A DNA stretch of 64,000 nt from Amycolatopsis jejuensis. Lineage in GTDB: Bacteria; Actinomycetota; Actinomycetes; Mycobacteriales; Pseudonocardiaceae. The stretch covers positions 6,835 to 70,834 of the forward strand of contig NZ_JNYZ01000050.1 in the NCBI RefSeq assembly GCF_000717335.1, read 5' to 3'. The notes beneath the pieces are model-generated. The model had not been told where the DNA came from, made no database searches, and was given only the letters and a program-made list of their open reading frames with translations. Positions 15,528 through 23,702 of the stretch are shown here, piece after piece. A program made the translations under genes and the position numbers. How positions within the stretch are numbered: position 1 is the stretch's first letter; each line of letters opens with the position of its first letter.

Positions 15528-16775
15528 ATGCCTCGACCGAGCGACCGCGAGGTGCAGGCACGGGTCGACGTGATGTCCGGCGACCTGCTCGACCTGCTGG
15601 CCGAGACCGTGCGGGAACCCAGCGAAAGCGGCTGGGAGGACCGGGTCAGCGGCAGGTACGCGGACTGGTTCGCCCGCCGCGGATGGCCGGTCACCCGCCA
15701 GCCCGTCGGCCCGACCGGCCTCGCCGCCGCCGAGCCCCGGCCGGACGCCCGCGAGAACCTCATCGCCTGGTACCCGCGCCGCCGCGGTCTGCCGTGTGTG
15801 GTGCTCAACGGCCACCTCGACGTCGTCCCGGCCGGGGACGAGCAGCTGTGGGCTCACCCGCCGTACTCCGGTCTCCGCCTCGACGGGCACGTCCACGGTC
15901 GCGGCTCGGTGGACATGAAGGGCGGTATCGCAGCCGGGCTGTACGCGCTCGCGGTGCTCGAAGACCTGGGTGTCGACCTGCCGTTCGATGTGGCCGTGCA
16001 GCTGGTCGTCGCGGAGGAAACCACCGGCGTCGGCACCCGCGCCGCGGCGCTCGAAGTACCCGGCCCGGTCGCCGCGCTCGTCCTGGAACCGACTGACGGC
16101 GCCATCGTCCCGATCAGCACCGGTCTGCTGTTCTTCACCGTCGACGTCACGGGCGTCGCCGCGCACACCTCGGCACCGTGGCGTGGGGTCGACGCTTTCG
16201 AGCACTTGATCCGCATCCGGGAAGCGTTGGCGGAATTCGCACGCAAGCGGTCGGCTTCGTACCGGCATCCGCTGTTCGCCGACGTTCCGACGGCGATTCC
16301 GTTCGCGGTCGGCACCGCGCGCGCCGGGAGCTGGCGCGCGGCGGTGCCCGACTTCGCCACGATGTCCGGCCGGATCGGCCTGAAGCCCGGCGAGGACCTG
16401 GCAGCAGTCCGCCGCGAGGTCGAGCAGGTACTCGCCGAGGTCGCGGCCACCGACGGCTGGCTCCGCGACCATCCGCCGGTCGTCCGCTGGGACCACGAAG
16501 GCCTGCCTGGCTGGGAAACTCCGCTGGACAGCCCCCTGATCAAAGCACTGCAGTCCGCGCAAGAAACCTGCACTGGCACCGCAACCCGCAAAGGCTTCAC
16601 CGCGGGTTCCGACGCCGCCTTCTTCGGCTCCCGCGGCATTCCGACCGCGATTTTCGGCCCCGGTGAGGTGACGAAAGCACACGCGCCGGACGAATGCGTG
16701 GCCGAGCGCGACGTCGTCGAAGCCACCAAGGTGCTCGCGCTCGCGTTGACCAGGCTGGAGGTAAGCGATGGCTGA
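15528..16775 (+). CDS. M20 family metallo-hydrolase (ArgE/DapE type)
   Basis: A 415-aa M20 peptidase/deacylase. LNGHLDVVPAG gives the first metal His and catalytic Asp, GRGSVDMKGG the bridging Asp, VAEETTGVGTR the catalytic Glu pair, and THSAPW-like HTSAPWRGVDAFE the dimerisation-domain substrate His. TAGSDAAFF is near the C-terminus. It would hydrolyse an N-acyl or N-carbamoyl amide, releasing an amine for the divergent aminotransferase. The ATG follows GGGAGGTG. The stop overlaps the IclR gene by 8 bp. Confidence 0.92.
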   Translation: MPRPSDREVQARVDVMSGDLLDLLAETVREPSESGWEDRVSGRYADWFARRGWPVTRQPVGPTGLAAAEPRPDARENLIAWYPRRRGLPCVVLNGHLDVVPAGDEQLWAHPPYSGLRLDGHVHGRGSVDMKGGIAAGLYALAVLEDLGVDLPFDVAVQLVVAEETTGVGTRAAALEVPGPVAALVLEPTDGAIVPISTGLLFFTVDVTGVAAHTSAPWRGVDAFEHLIRIREALAEFARKRSASYRHPLFADVPTAIPFAVGTARAGSWRAAVPDFATMSGRIGLKPGEDLAAVRREVEQVLAEVAATDGWLRDHPPVVRWDHEGLPGWETPLDSPLIKALQSAQETCTGTATRKGFTAGSDAAFFGSRGIPTAIFGPGEVTKAHAPDECVAERDVVEATKVLALALTRLEVSDG

Positions 16776-17583
16776 CACCACGGTCCTGCACACGCTGGAA
16801 CGCGGGCTCCAGGTGCTGGAAGCTGTCGCCGCGGCAGACGGCGCGGCAACCGCCAAGGTGCTCAGCCGCCAGCTCGGCATCAAGATCGGCACCTGCTACC
16901 ACCTGCTCCGCACGCTCGTCGCGGGTGGTTACCTGATCCGGCTGCCCGGCGGCCGGTACGACGTGGGCCCGCGAGCGGCGTCGCTGAGCCGCCACCTGCA
17001 GCGGCGGTCCGGGCCGTCACCCGAGCTGGCGCTGATCCTCACCCGGCTGCACAACAAGACCCACGAGACCTCGTACATCGCCGGCTGGCATCACGGAACG
17101 CTTACACTGCAACACTTCCTGTCCGGGCTGCACACGCTCAACGTCGGCAACCTCGACGTCGGGTACACCGGCAGCATGCACGCCCGCGCGTCGTGCAAGG
17201 CGGTGCTCGCCTTCCTGCCGGAGGAGCAGGTCGCGGCGATGTTCGACGGCGTGCCGATGGAGCCGGTGACGCCGAACACGATCACCGATTACGAAGCCCT
17301 CACCGCCGATCTCTCCGCGATCCGGCGCCGCGGGTACGCCATGGACCTGGAGGAATTCAGCCCCGGCGTGTGCTGCGTGGCCGCGCCGTTCTTCGGCGAG
17401 AGCGGGGTGCCGGCCGGTGCGTTCACCGTTTCCGTGCCGCAGCCGCGGTTCGTCGAACGGCAAGCGTGGCTGATCAAGGAGGTCCGCGAGGCCGCCGTGA
17501 TGGCGAGCGGCCTGCTCCGCACCGGACGGCTGGTCGTGCCGACGCCCGAACCGTCCGGCTGTGCCACCCGAGACGTTTCCTGA
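16768..17583 (+). CDS. IclR family regulator
   Basis: A 271-aa IclR regulator. The winged HTH is at residues about 6-65 (TLERGLQVLEAVA, LGIKIGTCYHLLRTLVAGGYL). The C-terminal effector domain has GSMHARASCKAVLAFLP and DLEEFSPGVCCVAAPFF. GGAGGTAAGCG precedes the ATG, and it sits second in the M20-amidase operon. It probably controls this operon and the divergent aminotransferase unit. Confidence 0.94.
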   Translation: MADTTVLHTLERGLQVLEAVAAADGAATAKVLSRQLGIKIGTCYHLLRTLVAGGYLIRLPGGRYDVGPRAASLSRHLQRRSGPSPELALILTRLHNKTHETSYIAGWHHGTLTLQHFLSGLHTLNVGNLDVGYTGSMHARASCKAVLAFLPEEQVAAMFDGVPMEPVTPNTITDYEALTADLSAIRRRGYAMDLEEFSPGVCCVAAPFFGESGVPAGAFTVSVPQPRFVERQAWLIKEVREAAVMASGLLRTGRLVVPTPEPSGCATRDVS

Positions 17584-17622
17584 CCCTGTTTCCCTTACCC
17601 GAGCACGAAAGTGGGTACCCCC

Positions 17623-18579
17623 ATGCCCGAACCCGCCGCGCTGCTGCGTCATCTGGAGGCGATGCAGCGCATCCGTTTCTTCGAGGAAGAGGTCACCCGC
17701 CTGCGCGGGACCGGCGACGTCGTCGGCTCGGTCCACCTGTGCAACGGCCAGGAAGCCGTTTACGTCGGCGCCTGCGCAGCCCTGGACCTCAGCCGCGACG
17801 CCGTTTTCCCCACCTATCGCGGACACGGCTGGACCTTGGCCTGCGGCGCTCCGCCGCACGCGCTGTTCGCCGAACTCCTCGGCCGCCGGACCGGAATCAA
17901 CGGCGGCCGCGGCGGTTCCGCCTACCTCACGGCACCGGAACACGGCATGTACGGCGAGAATTCGATCGTCGGCGCCGGAGCCCCGATTGCCGCCGGAGCC
18001 GCGCTCGCCGCCACCTTCGACGGGTCCGGCCGCGTCGCACTCGCCGCGTTCGGCGACGGCGCGCTCAACCAGGGCGCAGTACACGAAGCGATGAATTTCG
18101 CCGCGGTACGGCGACTCCCGGTGATCTTCCTCGTCGAGAACAACCTGTACTCCGAGCTCACCCCGATCGCCGACATGGTGCGCATCGACAAGCTCTTCCG
18201 CCGCGCGTCCGCCTACGGCATGCCCGGTGCGCGGATCGACGGCAACGACCCCGAAGCCGTCCGGACCGCCGTTGCCGAAGCCGTCCGCCGGGCGCGCGAG
18301 GGCGAGGGTCCGGTGCTGCTGGAAGCCATGACCCAGCGCATCGTCGGCCACTACATCGGGGACGCCCAGCACTATCGGCCCGCCGGTGAGCTGGACGAAG
18401 CCGCGTCCGCCGAACCGATCGGCCGCATCATCCGCGAACTCCTCGCCGCCGGCGTCGATCAGTCCGAAGTGGACCCCGTCGTCGCGCGTGTGGCCCGCGA
18501 GATCGCCGACGCGTCCGCACAGGCCCTCGCCGACCCGATCGCCGATCCCTCGACCGTCCTGGAGCACCTGTATGCCTGA
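17623..18579 (+). CDS. ThDP-dependent 2-oxo acid dehydrogenase E1 alpha
   Basis: A 318-aa E1 alpha subunit, of the acetoin/branched-chain/pyruvate dehydrogenase type. The ThDP motif GDGALNQGAVHEAMNFA runs from about residue 145 to VENN near 175. FFEEEVTRLRGTGDVVGSVHLCNGQEA and YRGHGWTLACG are family signatures. It would decarboxylate a 2-oxo acid or cleave an acyloin. E1 beta follows with an overlapping start, but no E2 or E3 gene is in the window. Confidence 0.92.
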   Translation: MPEPAALLRHLEAMQRIRFFEEEVTRLRGTGDVVGSVHLCNGQEAVYVGACAALDLSRDAVFPTYRGHGWTLACGAPPHALFAELLGRRTGINGGRGGSAYLTAPEHGMYGENSIVGAGAPIAAGAALAATFDGSGRVALAAFGDGALNQGAVHEAMNFAAVRRLPVIFLVENNLYSELTPIADMVRIDKLFRRASAYGMPGARIDGNDPEAVRTAVAEAVRRAREGEGPVLLEAMTQRIVGHYIGDAQHYRPAGELDEAASAEPIGRIIRELLAAGVDQSEVDPVVARVAREIADASAQALADPIADPSTVLEHLYA

Positions 18580-19555
18580 GATCAAGAAACTCTCGTACGC
18601 CGAGGCCGTGAACGCGGCGTTGCGCCGTGCGCTCGAGGAACGCCCCGAGGCTCTGCTGTTCGGCGAGGACGTCGGCAAGCCCGGCGGCGTGTTCGGCGTG
18701 ACGAAGGGGCTGCACAAGCTGTTCGGCGACCGCGTTTTCGACACCCCGATCTCGGAGTCGGCGATCCTCGGCGGCGCGGTCGGGTCCGCGATGTTCGGAC
18801 GGCGGCCGATCGTCGAGATCATGTGGGCCGACTTCTTCCTCGTGGCCCTTGACCAGCTGGTGAACCAGGCGGCGAACGTCCGTTACGTGTCGCGTGGGGC
18901 ATTGTCCGCGCCGATCACCGTCCGGACGCAGCAGGGCAGCGCGCCGGGCGCGTGCGCGCAGCATTCGCAGAGCCTGGAGGCGTTCTTCGCGCACATCCCC
19001 GGCCTGCGCGTTTGCCTGCCCGCCACCCACCAGGACGCCTACGACCTGCTGCTCTCCGCGATCTGGTGCGACGACCCGGTGGTCGTCATCGAAAACCGCA
19101 CGCTCTACCACGCGGGTAAGCAGGAAGTGCAGCTCGGCGGCGAAATCCGGCCGTTCGGCGGCGCCGCGGTACGCCGTCCTGGCACCGACGTCACCGTCCT
19201 GACCTGGGGCGCAATGCAACACCGCGTCCTCGACGCGGCCGAGCGGCTCGCCGGAGACGGCATCGACGCCGAGGTCCTCGACGCGCGCTGGGTCCGGCCG
19301 TTCGACCTCGACACCCTCCTGGGCAGCGTCCGCCGCACCGGTCGGCTGGTCGTCGCCCACGAGGCGCACACGGTCGGCGGATTCGGCGGCGAGGTCGTGG
19401 CCGCGGTCGCCGAAGCCGGGGTGCCACTGCATTGCCCGCCCGTCCGGATCGGCGCGCCCGACGCGCGGATTCCCGCCGCGCCGGCCCTCGCCGGTGCCGT
19501 GATCCCGACCGCCGACGTGATCGCCGAGGCCGTCACCAAAGCCGTCCACGCCTGA
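18572..19555 (+). CDS. ThDP-dependent 2-oxo acid dehydrogenase E1 beta
   Basis: A 327-aa E1 beta subunit. SYAEAVNAALRRAL, LLFGEDVGKPGGVFGVTKGL, TPISESAILGGAVG and RTQQGSAPGACAQHSQSLEAFFAHIPGL are characteristic. The C-terminal half carries DARWVRPFDLDTLL and HEAHTVGGFGGEV. The ATG lies inside the end of the alpha gene. It forms a heterotetramer with E1 alpha. Acceptor E2/E3 must come from elsewhere in the genome, or the pair acts alone as a decarboxylase. Confidence 0.92.
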   Translation: MPEIKKLSYAEAVNAALRRALEERPEALLFGEDVGKPGGVFGVTKGLHKLFGDRVFDTPISESAILGGAVGSAMFGRRPIVEIMWADFFLVALDQLVNQAANVRYVSRGALSAPITVRTQQGSAPGACAQHSQSLEAFFAHIPGLRVCLPATHQDAYDLLLSAIWCDDPVVVIENRTLYHAGKQEVQLGGEIRPFGGAAVRRPGTDVTVLTWGAMQHRVLDAAERLAGDGIDAEVLDARWVRPFDLDTLLGSVRRTGRLVVAHEAHTVGGFGGEVVAAVAEAGVPLHCPPVRIGAPDARIPAAPALAGAVIPTADVIAEAVTKAVHA

Positions 19556-19571
19556 CCCCCCGGAGACTCCC

Positions 19572-20369
19572 ATGTCCCTGTCCATGCCCGCATTTGCGCC
19601 GCTGTACGGAGTCGGCGCGGAATCCGTGGACCTGCGCTGGCTCACCGTCGAATACCGCACCGACCCGTCGGTGCTCGCCAGCATTCTTCCCGCCCCGCTG
19701 ACCCCGACCGGCGATCCGCGCGTCGCCATCTGGGTCGCGGAGTTCCTCGGCGCGGAGTTCCACCTGCCCGACGGCGCCGTCGAACGACGCCCGCCGTACC
19801 TGCAGGGTGGCGTTTGCGTGCAGTGCCGCCGGGAGGACGAGGTGGGCGCGTACCCGCTCACGTTCTTCATCGAGGGCCTCAACCACGGCACGCTCGGTCG
19901 GGAAATCTTCGGCCTGCCCAAGAAACAGGCCCGCGCGGTGCGCCTCGCCGACGACGGCACCAGCGCCCGGATCGTCACGGCGAACGACATCGAGGTCGTG
20001 TCCGTCGCGGCGCAGCCCACCGAACAGCACGCCGAGATCGACCCCATCCCGGACTGGTTCGCGCGGCATTTCACGCTCAAACTCATCCCCAGCGCGGAAG
20101 GCACCGGCTACGACATCAGCCGTCTCGTCCGCGTTCCGTTCCGGAGTTCGCAGCCCGGCGAAGGCTGGGAAGGCACCGCGGACGTCGTGCTGCGGGAATC
20201 CGCCGCGGACCCGCTGAGCACGCTCGGCTGCCGGGAGGTGGTGCACGCCCGCTACGGCCGGGTCCGCCTGGAGGTCGGCTTCGGCAAGTACCTCGACCAC
20301 GTCGACGAGATCCCCGTTGCCGGGACCCCGGATTGGGGCACCGCGGCAGAGAAAGCAGGTGCCCGATGA
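19572..20369 (+). CDS. acetoacetate decarboxylase family protein
   Basis: A 265-aa protein of the ADC superfamily. GREIFGLPKKQARAV holds the Schiff-base Lys at about residue 117, matching Lys115 of the clostridial enzyme, and TFFIEGLNHG supplies the acidic neighbour. Length fits. Members include decarboxylases and also cyclase-dehydratases and aldol-dehydratases, so the substrate is open. In this operon it would act on a beta-keto acid or a reactive carbonyl intermediate next to the E1 pair. Confidence 0.86.
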   Translation: MSLSMPAFAPLYGVGAESVDLRWLTVEYRTDPSVLASILPAPLTPTGDPRVAIWVAEFLGAEFHLPDGAVERRPPYLQGGVCVQCRREDEVGAYPLTFFIEGLNHGTLGREIFGLPKKQARAVRLADDGTSARIVTANDIEVVSVAAQPTEQHAEIDPIPDWFARHFTLKLIPSAEGTGYDISRLVRVPFRSSQPGEGWEGTADVVLRESAADPLSTLGCREVVHARYGRVRLEVGFGKYLDHVDEIPVAGTPDWGTAAEKAGAR

Positions 20370-21673
20370 CTGCCACCGCAACCATCCGCACCACGCTCAC
20401 TCGCACGCAGCGTACGTCGATCATCGCGGCCTGTATCGGGAACTTCATCGAGTGGTACGAGTTCGTCCTGTACGGCTACCTCGCGTCCACGATCGCAGTG
20501 CTCTACTTCCCCGTCGCCGACCCGGCCGCCGGGCTGCTGCTGACGTTCGCGGTGTTCGGTGTCAGCTTCATCGTGCGACCGCTCGGCGGCGTGGTGTTCG
20601 GCTACATCGGCGACCGCTACGGCCGTCGCAGCGCGCTGTCGGCGATCATCCTGCTGATCTCACTGGGCACGGCGTTGATGGCGGCAGTGCCGACGTACGC
20701 GTCGATCGGCGTCGCGGCGCCGATCCTGATCCTCGTGCTGCGGCTGGCCCAAGGCCTGTCCGCGGGTGGTGAATGGACCGGCGCGGTGTCGTACATCATC
20801 GAAAGCGCGCCACCCGGGAAACGCGCGTACTACGGCAGCTGGCAGACGATCACGATCGTGCTCGGCATGATGGTCGCCGGGTTGTCCAGCCTGGCGTGCA
20901 CCGAACTGCTGACCCCGACGGCACTGCAGTCGTGGGGCTGGCGGATCCCGTTCCTGCTCGCGCTGCCGCTCGGCCTGGTCGGGCTGTACCTGCGGCTGCG
21001 GCTCGACGAAACCCCGGAGTACACCGAGCTCGTCGCCGAAGGCGGGCACGAACGCGCGCCGCTGCGGGCCACCCTGAAACACGACTGGCGTTCGATGCTC
21101 CGGATCGCCGCGCTCGTGTGCTCGCCGACCATGTGCACGTACGTCCTGCTCGTGTACGGGCCGACGTATCTGACCACTGAGCTGCACGTACCGTCCGGAT
21201 CGGCGAAGGTCGCCGGGTTCGCCGCGATGGCGGTCCTGATCGTGCTCACCGTGATCTTCGCGCGGATGTGCGACCGGATCGGCCGCAAGCCGTTCCTGCT
21301 CGCGGGCGCGGCCTGGGTGCTGGTGACCGCGCCGCTCGGATTCTTCTTGCTGCACCAGGGTTCTCTCGGTTTCCTGATCGCCGGTCTCGGCGTGATGGTG
21401 GTCGGCGAAGCCCTCATGCTCGGACCGCAGCCGGCGCTGTTCGCCGAGCTGTTCCCCACCGCCCGCCGCTACAGCGGGGTCGGCATCGGCTACAACCTGG
21501 GTGTCGTCCTCTTCGGCGGCGCCGGGCCCTTGGTCGCCACAGCAATCCTCGAAGCGACCGGAAACACGTACGCGCCCGCCTGGTATCTGGCCGCGGGCGC
21601 ACTGATCAGCCTGGTCGCGGCGTTCTGCACGCCCGAGACCCGGCACAGCTCCCTCCAGGGAGGAACCCCATGA
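20366..21673 (+). CDS. MFS transporter, metabolite:H+ symporter type
   Basis: A 435-aa permease of the MHS branch. IGNFIEWYEFVLYGYLA in helix 1, RPLGGVVFGYIGDRYGRR between helices 2 and 3, and RLAQGLSAGGEWTGAVSYIIE are MHS signatures (proline, citrate and alpha-ketoglutarate carriers). About 12 hydrophobic segments. A second carrier, of the NCS1 type, follows directly (ATGA overlap), so the operon imports either two substrates or a substrate plus a co-metabolite. Confidence 0.93.
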   Translation: MTATATIRTTLTRTQRTSIIAACIGNFIEWYEFVLYGYLASTIAVLYFPVADPAAGLLLTFAVFGVSFIVRPLGGVVFGYIGDRYGRRSALSAIILLISLGTALMAAVPTYASIGVAAPILILVLRLAQGLSAGGEWTGAVSYIIESAPPGKRAYYGSWQTITIVLGMMVAGLSSLACTELLTPTALQSWGWRIPFLLALPLGLVGLYLRLRLDETPEYTELVAEGGHERAPLRATLKHDWRSMLRIAALVCSPTMCTYVLLVYGPTYLTTELHVPSGSAKVAGFAAMAVLIVLTVIFARMCDRIGRKPFLLAGAAWVLVTAPLGFFLLHQGSLGFLIAGLGVMVVGEALMLGPQPALFAELFPTARRYSGVGIGYNLGVVLFGGAGPLVATAILEATGNTYAPAWYLAAGALISLVAAFCTPETRHSSLQGGTP

Positions 21674-23193
21674 CCGAAGCCTGGGCCGAAAACCGCGAGG
21701 ACTACGCACTGCGCCCGGTGCCGTCGAGTTACCAGAAGTGGAGTGTGTCGTCGCTCTTCGGCGTGATGTTCGGGATCACGACCGCGATGTTCTTCTTCTC
21801 GTGGGGCGGCACGCTCGTGCATGCCTACGGGACCGTGAACCTGGTCATCGGGCTGGTGATCGCGACCGTGATCGTCGGTGCGCTGGCCTACCTCTGGACC
21901 AGTGCCGCGTCCCGCAGCGGCCTCGGCTCCGACCTGCTGACCCGCGGTGCCGGGTTCGGGTTCCTCGGCTCCACCGTGACGTCCCTGATCTTCGCCGTGA
22001 ACTCGTTGCTGTTCTTCGCGTTCGAGGGCTCGATCATGGCGAACGCGGTGATGGCGGAGTGGCCGTCGGTGCCGCCCTGGGTCGTGTACACCGTTGCCGG
22101 GGCGATTTTCATCCCGCTGACCTGGTACGGGCTGCGGTTGGTGAACATCCTGATGTGGGTGACGCTGCCGGTGTTCGCGGTGTTCATGGTACTCACGATC
22201 TGGCACGCCGCCCGTACGCCGGTCGATGTCGGTTTCTGGTCCTACCGGCCTGCCGCCGGGGCGGATCCGGCCGCCGGACCGCCGGTACTGCAGCTGCTCG
22301 CCGCCGCTTTCGGGGTGGCCGGCACGATTCCCGTCGCCGCGGACTTCGGCCGGTTCATCCCGGCCCGGCGCAGGCGGCTCGGGTCCTTCGTGGTCGGTCC
22401 GGTGTTCGCCGCGGTGACGTTCCTCGGCCCGACGCTGCTCGGCGCGTGGCTGTCGCTGCGCTTCGGCGAGACCGACCCGGGCAAGTACCTGCCAGGCGTG
22501 TTCGGGGTGTGGGGCGTGCTGTTCGTCGTCACCACCCAGCTGCGGATCAACCTGAGCAACGCCTACTCCGGGTCGCTGCAGTTCGCCGGGTTCTTCTGCC
22601 GCATCTTCGGCGTGACGCCGGGGCGGCACTGGTTCGTGGTGCTCACCGTCGTGCTCGGCACCGCGCTGATGTTCGGCGACCTCTACAGCAGGCTCAACGC
22701 GGTCCTCACCTTCGGCGGCGTGTTCATGCTCGCGTGGATCGCCTGTGTGGTCTCGGACATGACGATCAACAAGCGGCTCCTCAAGTTGTCCCCACCTGAG
22801 TTCGAATACCGCCGGTCGCGGCTGCCCGCGTTCAACCCGGTCGGGCTCGGCGCGATCGCGGGCGCGCTGGTCGTGTCGGCTCCCCCGGCGTTCGGGTTGT
22901 TCGGGCCGCTGGGCATGACGCTGGCGCCGTTCATCGCCGCCGCGGTGGGATTCGTGCTCGTGCCGGTGATCGCGCTGGCGACCCGGGGCCGGACGTACAC
23001 CGTTCCGTCCACGGCCGAGGAGGTCACCGATCTCGTGACGTGTGTCGTGTGTTCCGAGCAGCACGCAAGCGAGGATTTCGTCTCCTGCCCGTTCCATCGC
23101 GGCTCTGTCTGTTCGGTGTGCTGTGCTGCCGAACGCTCGTGCCGCTCGCTGTGCAAGAAATCGCCGGTAGCATTGGAAAGGACCCCCGCATGA
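21670..23193 (+). CDS. NCS1 permease with cysteine-rich C-terminal tail
   Basis: A 507-aa protein. The first 450 residues are a purine/cytosine/hydantoin-type NCS1 permease with about 12 membrane segments (SVSSLFGVMFGITTAMFFFSWG, AAFGVAGTIPVAADFGRFIP). The tail, residues 457-496, is hydrophilic with eight Cys and two His: CVVC, SCPFHRGSVC, SVCC, SC and LC. That could bind zinc or a redox metal, and a similar motif occurs, from memory, in transporter-histidine kinase fusions. The likely cargo is an N-heterocycle or ureide. Coupled to both neighbours by ATGA overlaps. Confidence 0.9.
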   Translation: MTEAWAENREDYALRPVPSSYQKWSVSSLFGVMFGITTAMFFFSWGGTLVHAYGTVNLVIGLVIATVIVGALAYLWTSAASRSGLGSDLLTRGAGFGFLGSTVTSLIFAVNSLLFFAFEGSIMANAVMAEWPSVPPWVVYTVAGAIFIPLTWYGLRLVNILMWVTLPVFAVFMVLTIWHAARTPVDVGFWSYRPAAGADPAAGPPVLQLLAAAFGVAGTIPVAADFGRFIPARRRRLGSFVVGPVFAAVTFLGPTLLGAWLSLRFGETDPGKYLPGVFGVWGVLFVVTTQLRINLSNAYSGSLQFAGFFCRIFGVTPGRHWFVVLTVVLGTALMFGDLYSRLNAVLTFGGVFMLAWIACVVSDMTINKRLLKLSPPEFEYRRSRLPAFNPVGLGAIAGALVVSAPPAFGLFGPLGMTLAPFIAAAVGFVLVPVIALATRGRTYTVPSTAEEVTDLVTCVVCSEQHASEDFVSCPFHRGSVCSVCCAAERSCRSLCKKSPVALERTPA

Positions 23194-23702
23194 ACGACCT
23201 CCTCGCCCGCATCGAGCGGCTCGAAGACCTCGAAGCCATCCGGCAGCTGAAGAGCGAGTACGCCCGCACCTGCGACCTCGGCGCCGACCCGGACGCGCTG
23301 ATGGCGCTCTTCGCGCCGGAAGGTGACGTGGTGTGGCGCAGCAATGTCTTCGGTGAGCACCACGGGCACGACGCCATCCACAAGTGGTTCTCCGGGGTGG
23401 CCGGGATGATGCCGTGGGCCGCGCATTTCATGGTGAACCCGGTGATCGAGGTCAGCGGGGACACCGCCAGGGGACGGTGGGACCTGCTCGAATTCGCCAC
23501 CATGACCGGGGATTCCGGGTTCGAACCGGTCCTGATGACCGGGTGGTACACCGACGAGTTCCGCAAGGTCGGCGGGCGCTGGTACTTCAGCGTCATCGAC
23601 ATCGCGATGCAGCAGATGTCCGGCTGGCTCGAGGGCTGGGTGCGCGAGCCCAACCGGGGCGGGGACCCGCTGGTGGTCGCCGCCGGGCGGGCCCTGCAGT
23701 GA
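23190..23702 (+). CDS. SnoaL-like (NTF2 fold) protein
   Basis: A 170-aa NTF2-fold protein. The N-terminus LLARIERLEDLEAIRQLKSEYARTCD and DALMALFAPEGDVVW are standard for SnoaL_4-type domains related to aromatic dioxygenase small subunits, dehydratases and cyclases. The middle (HKWFSGVAGMMPWAAHFMVNPVIEV) carries a His likely in the pocket. The ATG overlaps the permease stop, and its stop overlaps the amidase GTG. It probably catalyses a dehydration or isomerisation in the same pathway. Confidence 0.85.
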   Translation: MNDLLARIERLEDLEAIRQLKSEYARTCDLGADPDALMALFAPEGDVVWRSNVFGEHHGHDAIHKWFSGVAGMMPWAAHFMVNPVIEVSGDTARGRWDLLEFATMTGDSGFEPVLMTGWYTDEFRKVGGRWYFSVIDIAMQQMSGWLEGWVREPNRGGDPLVVAAGRALQ

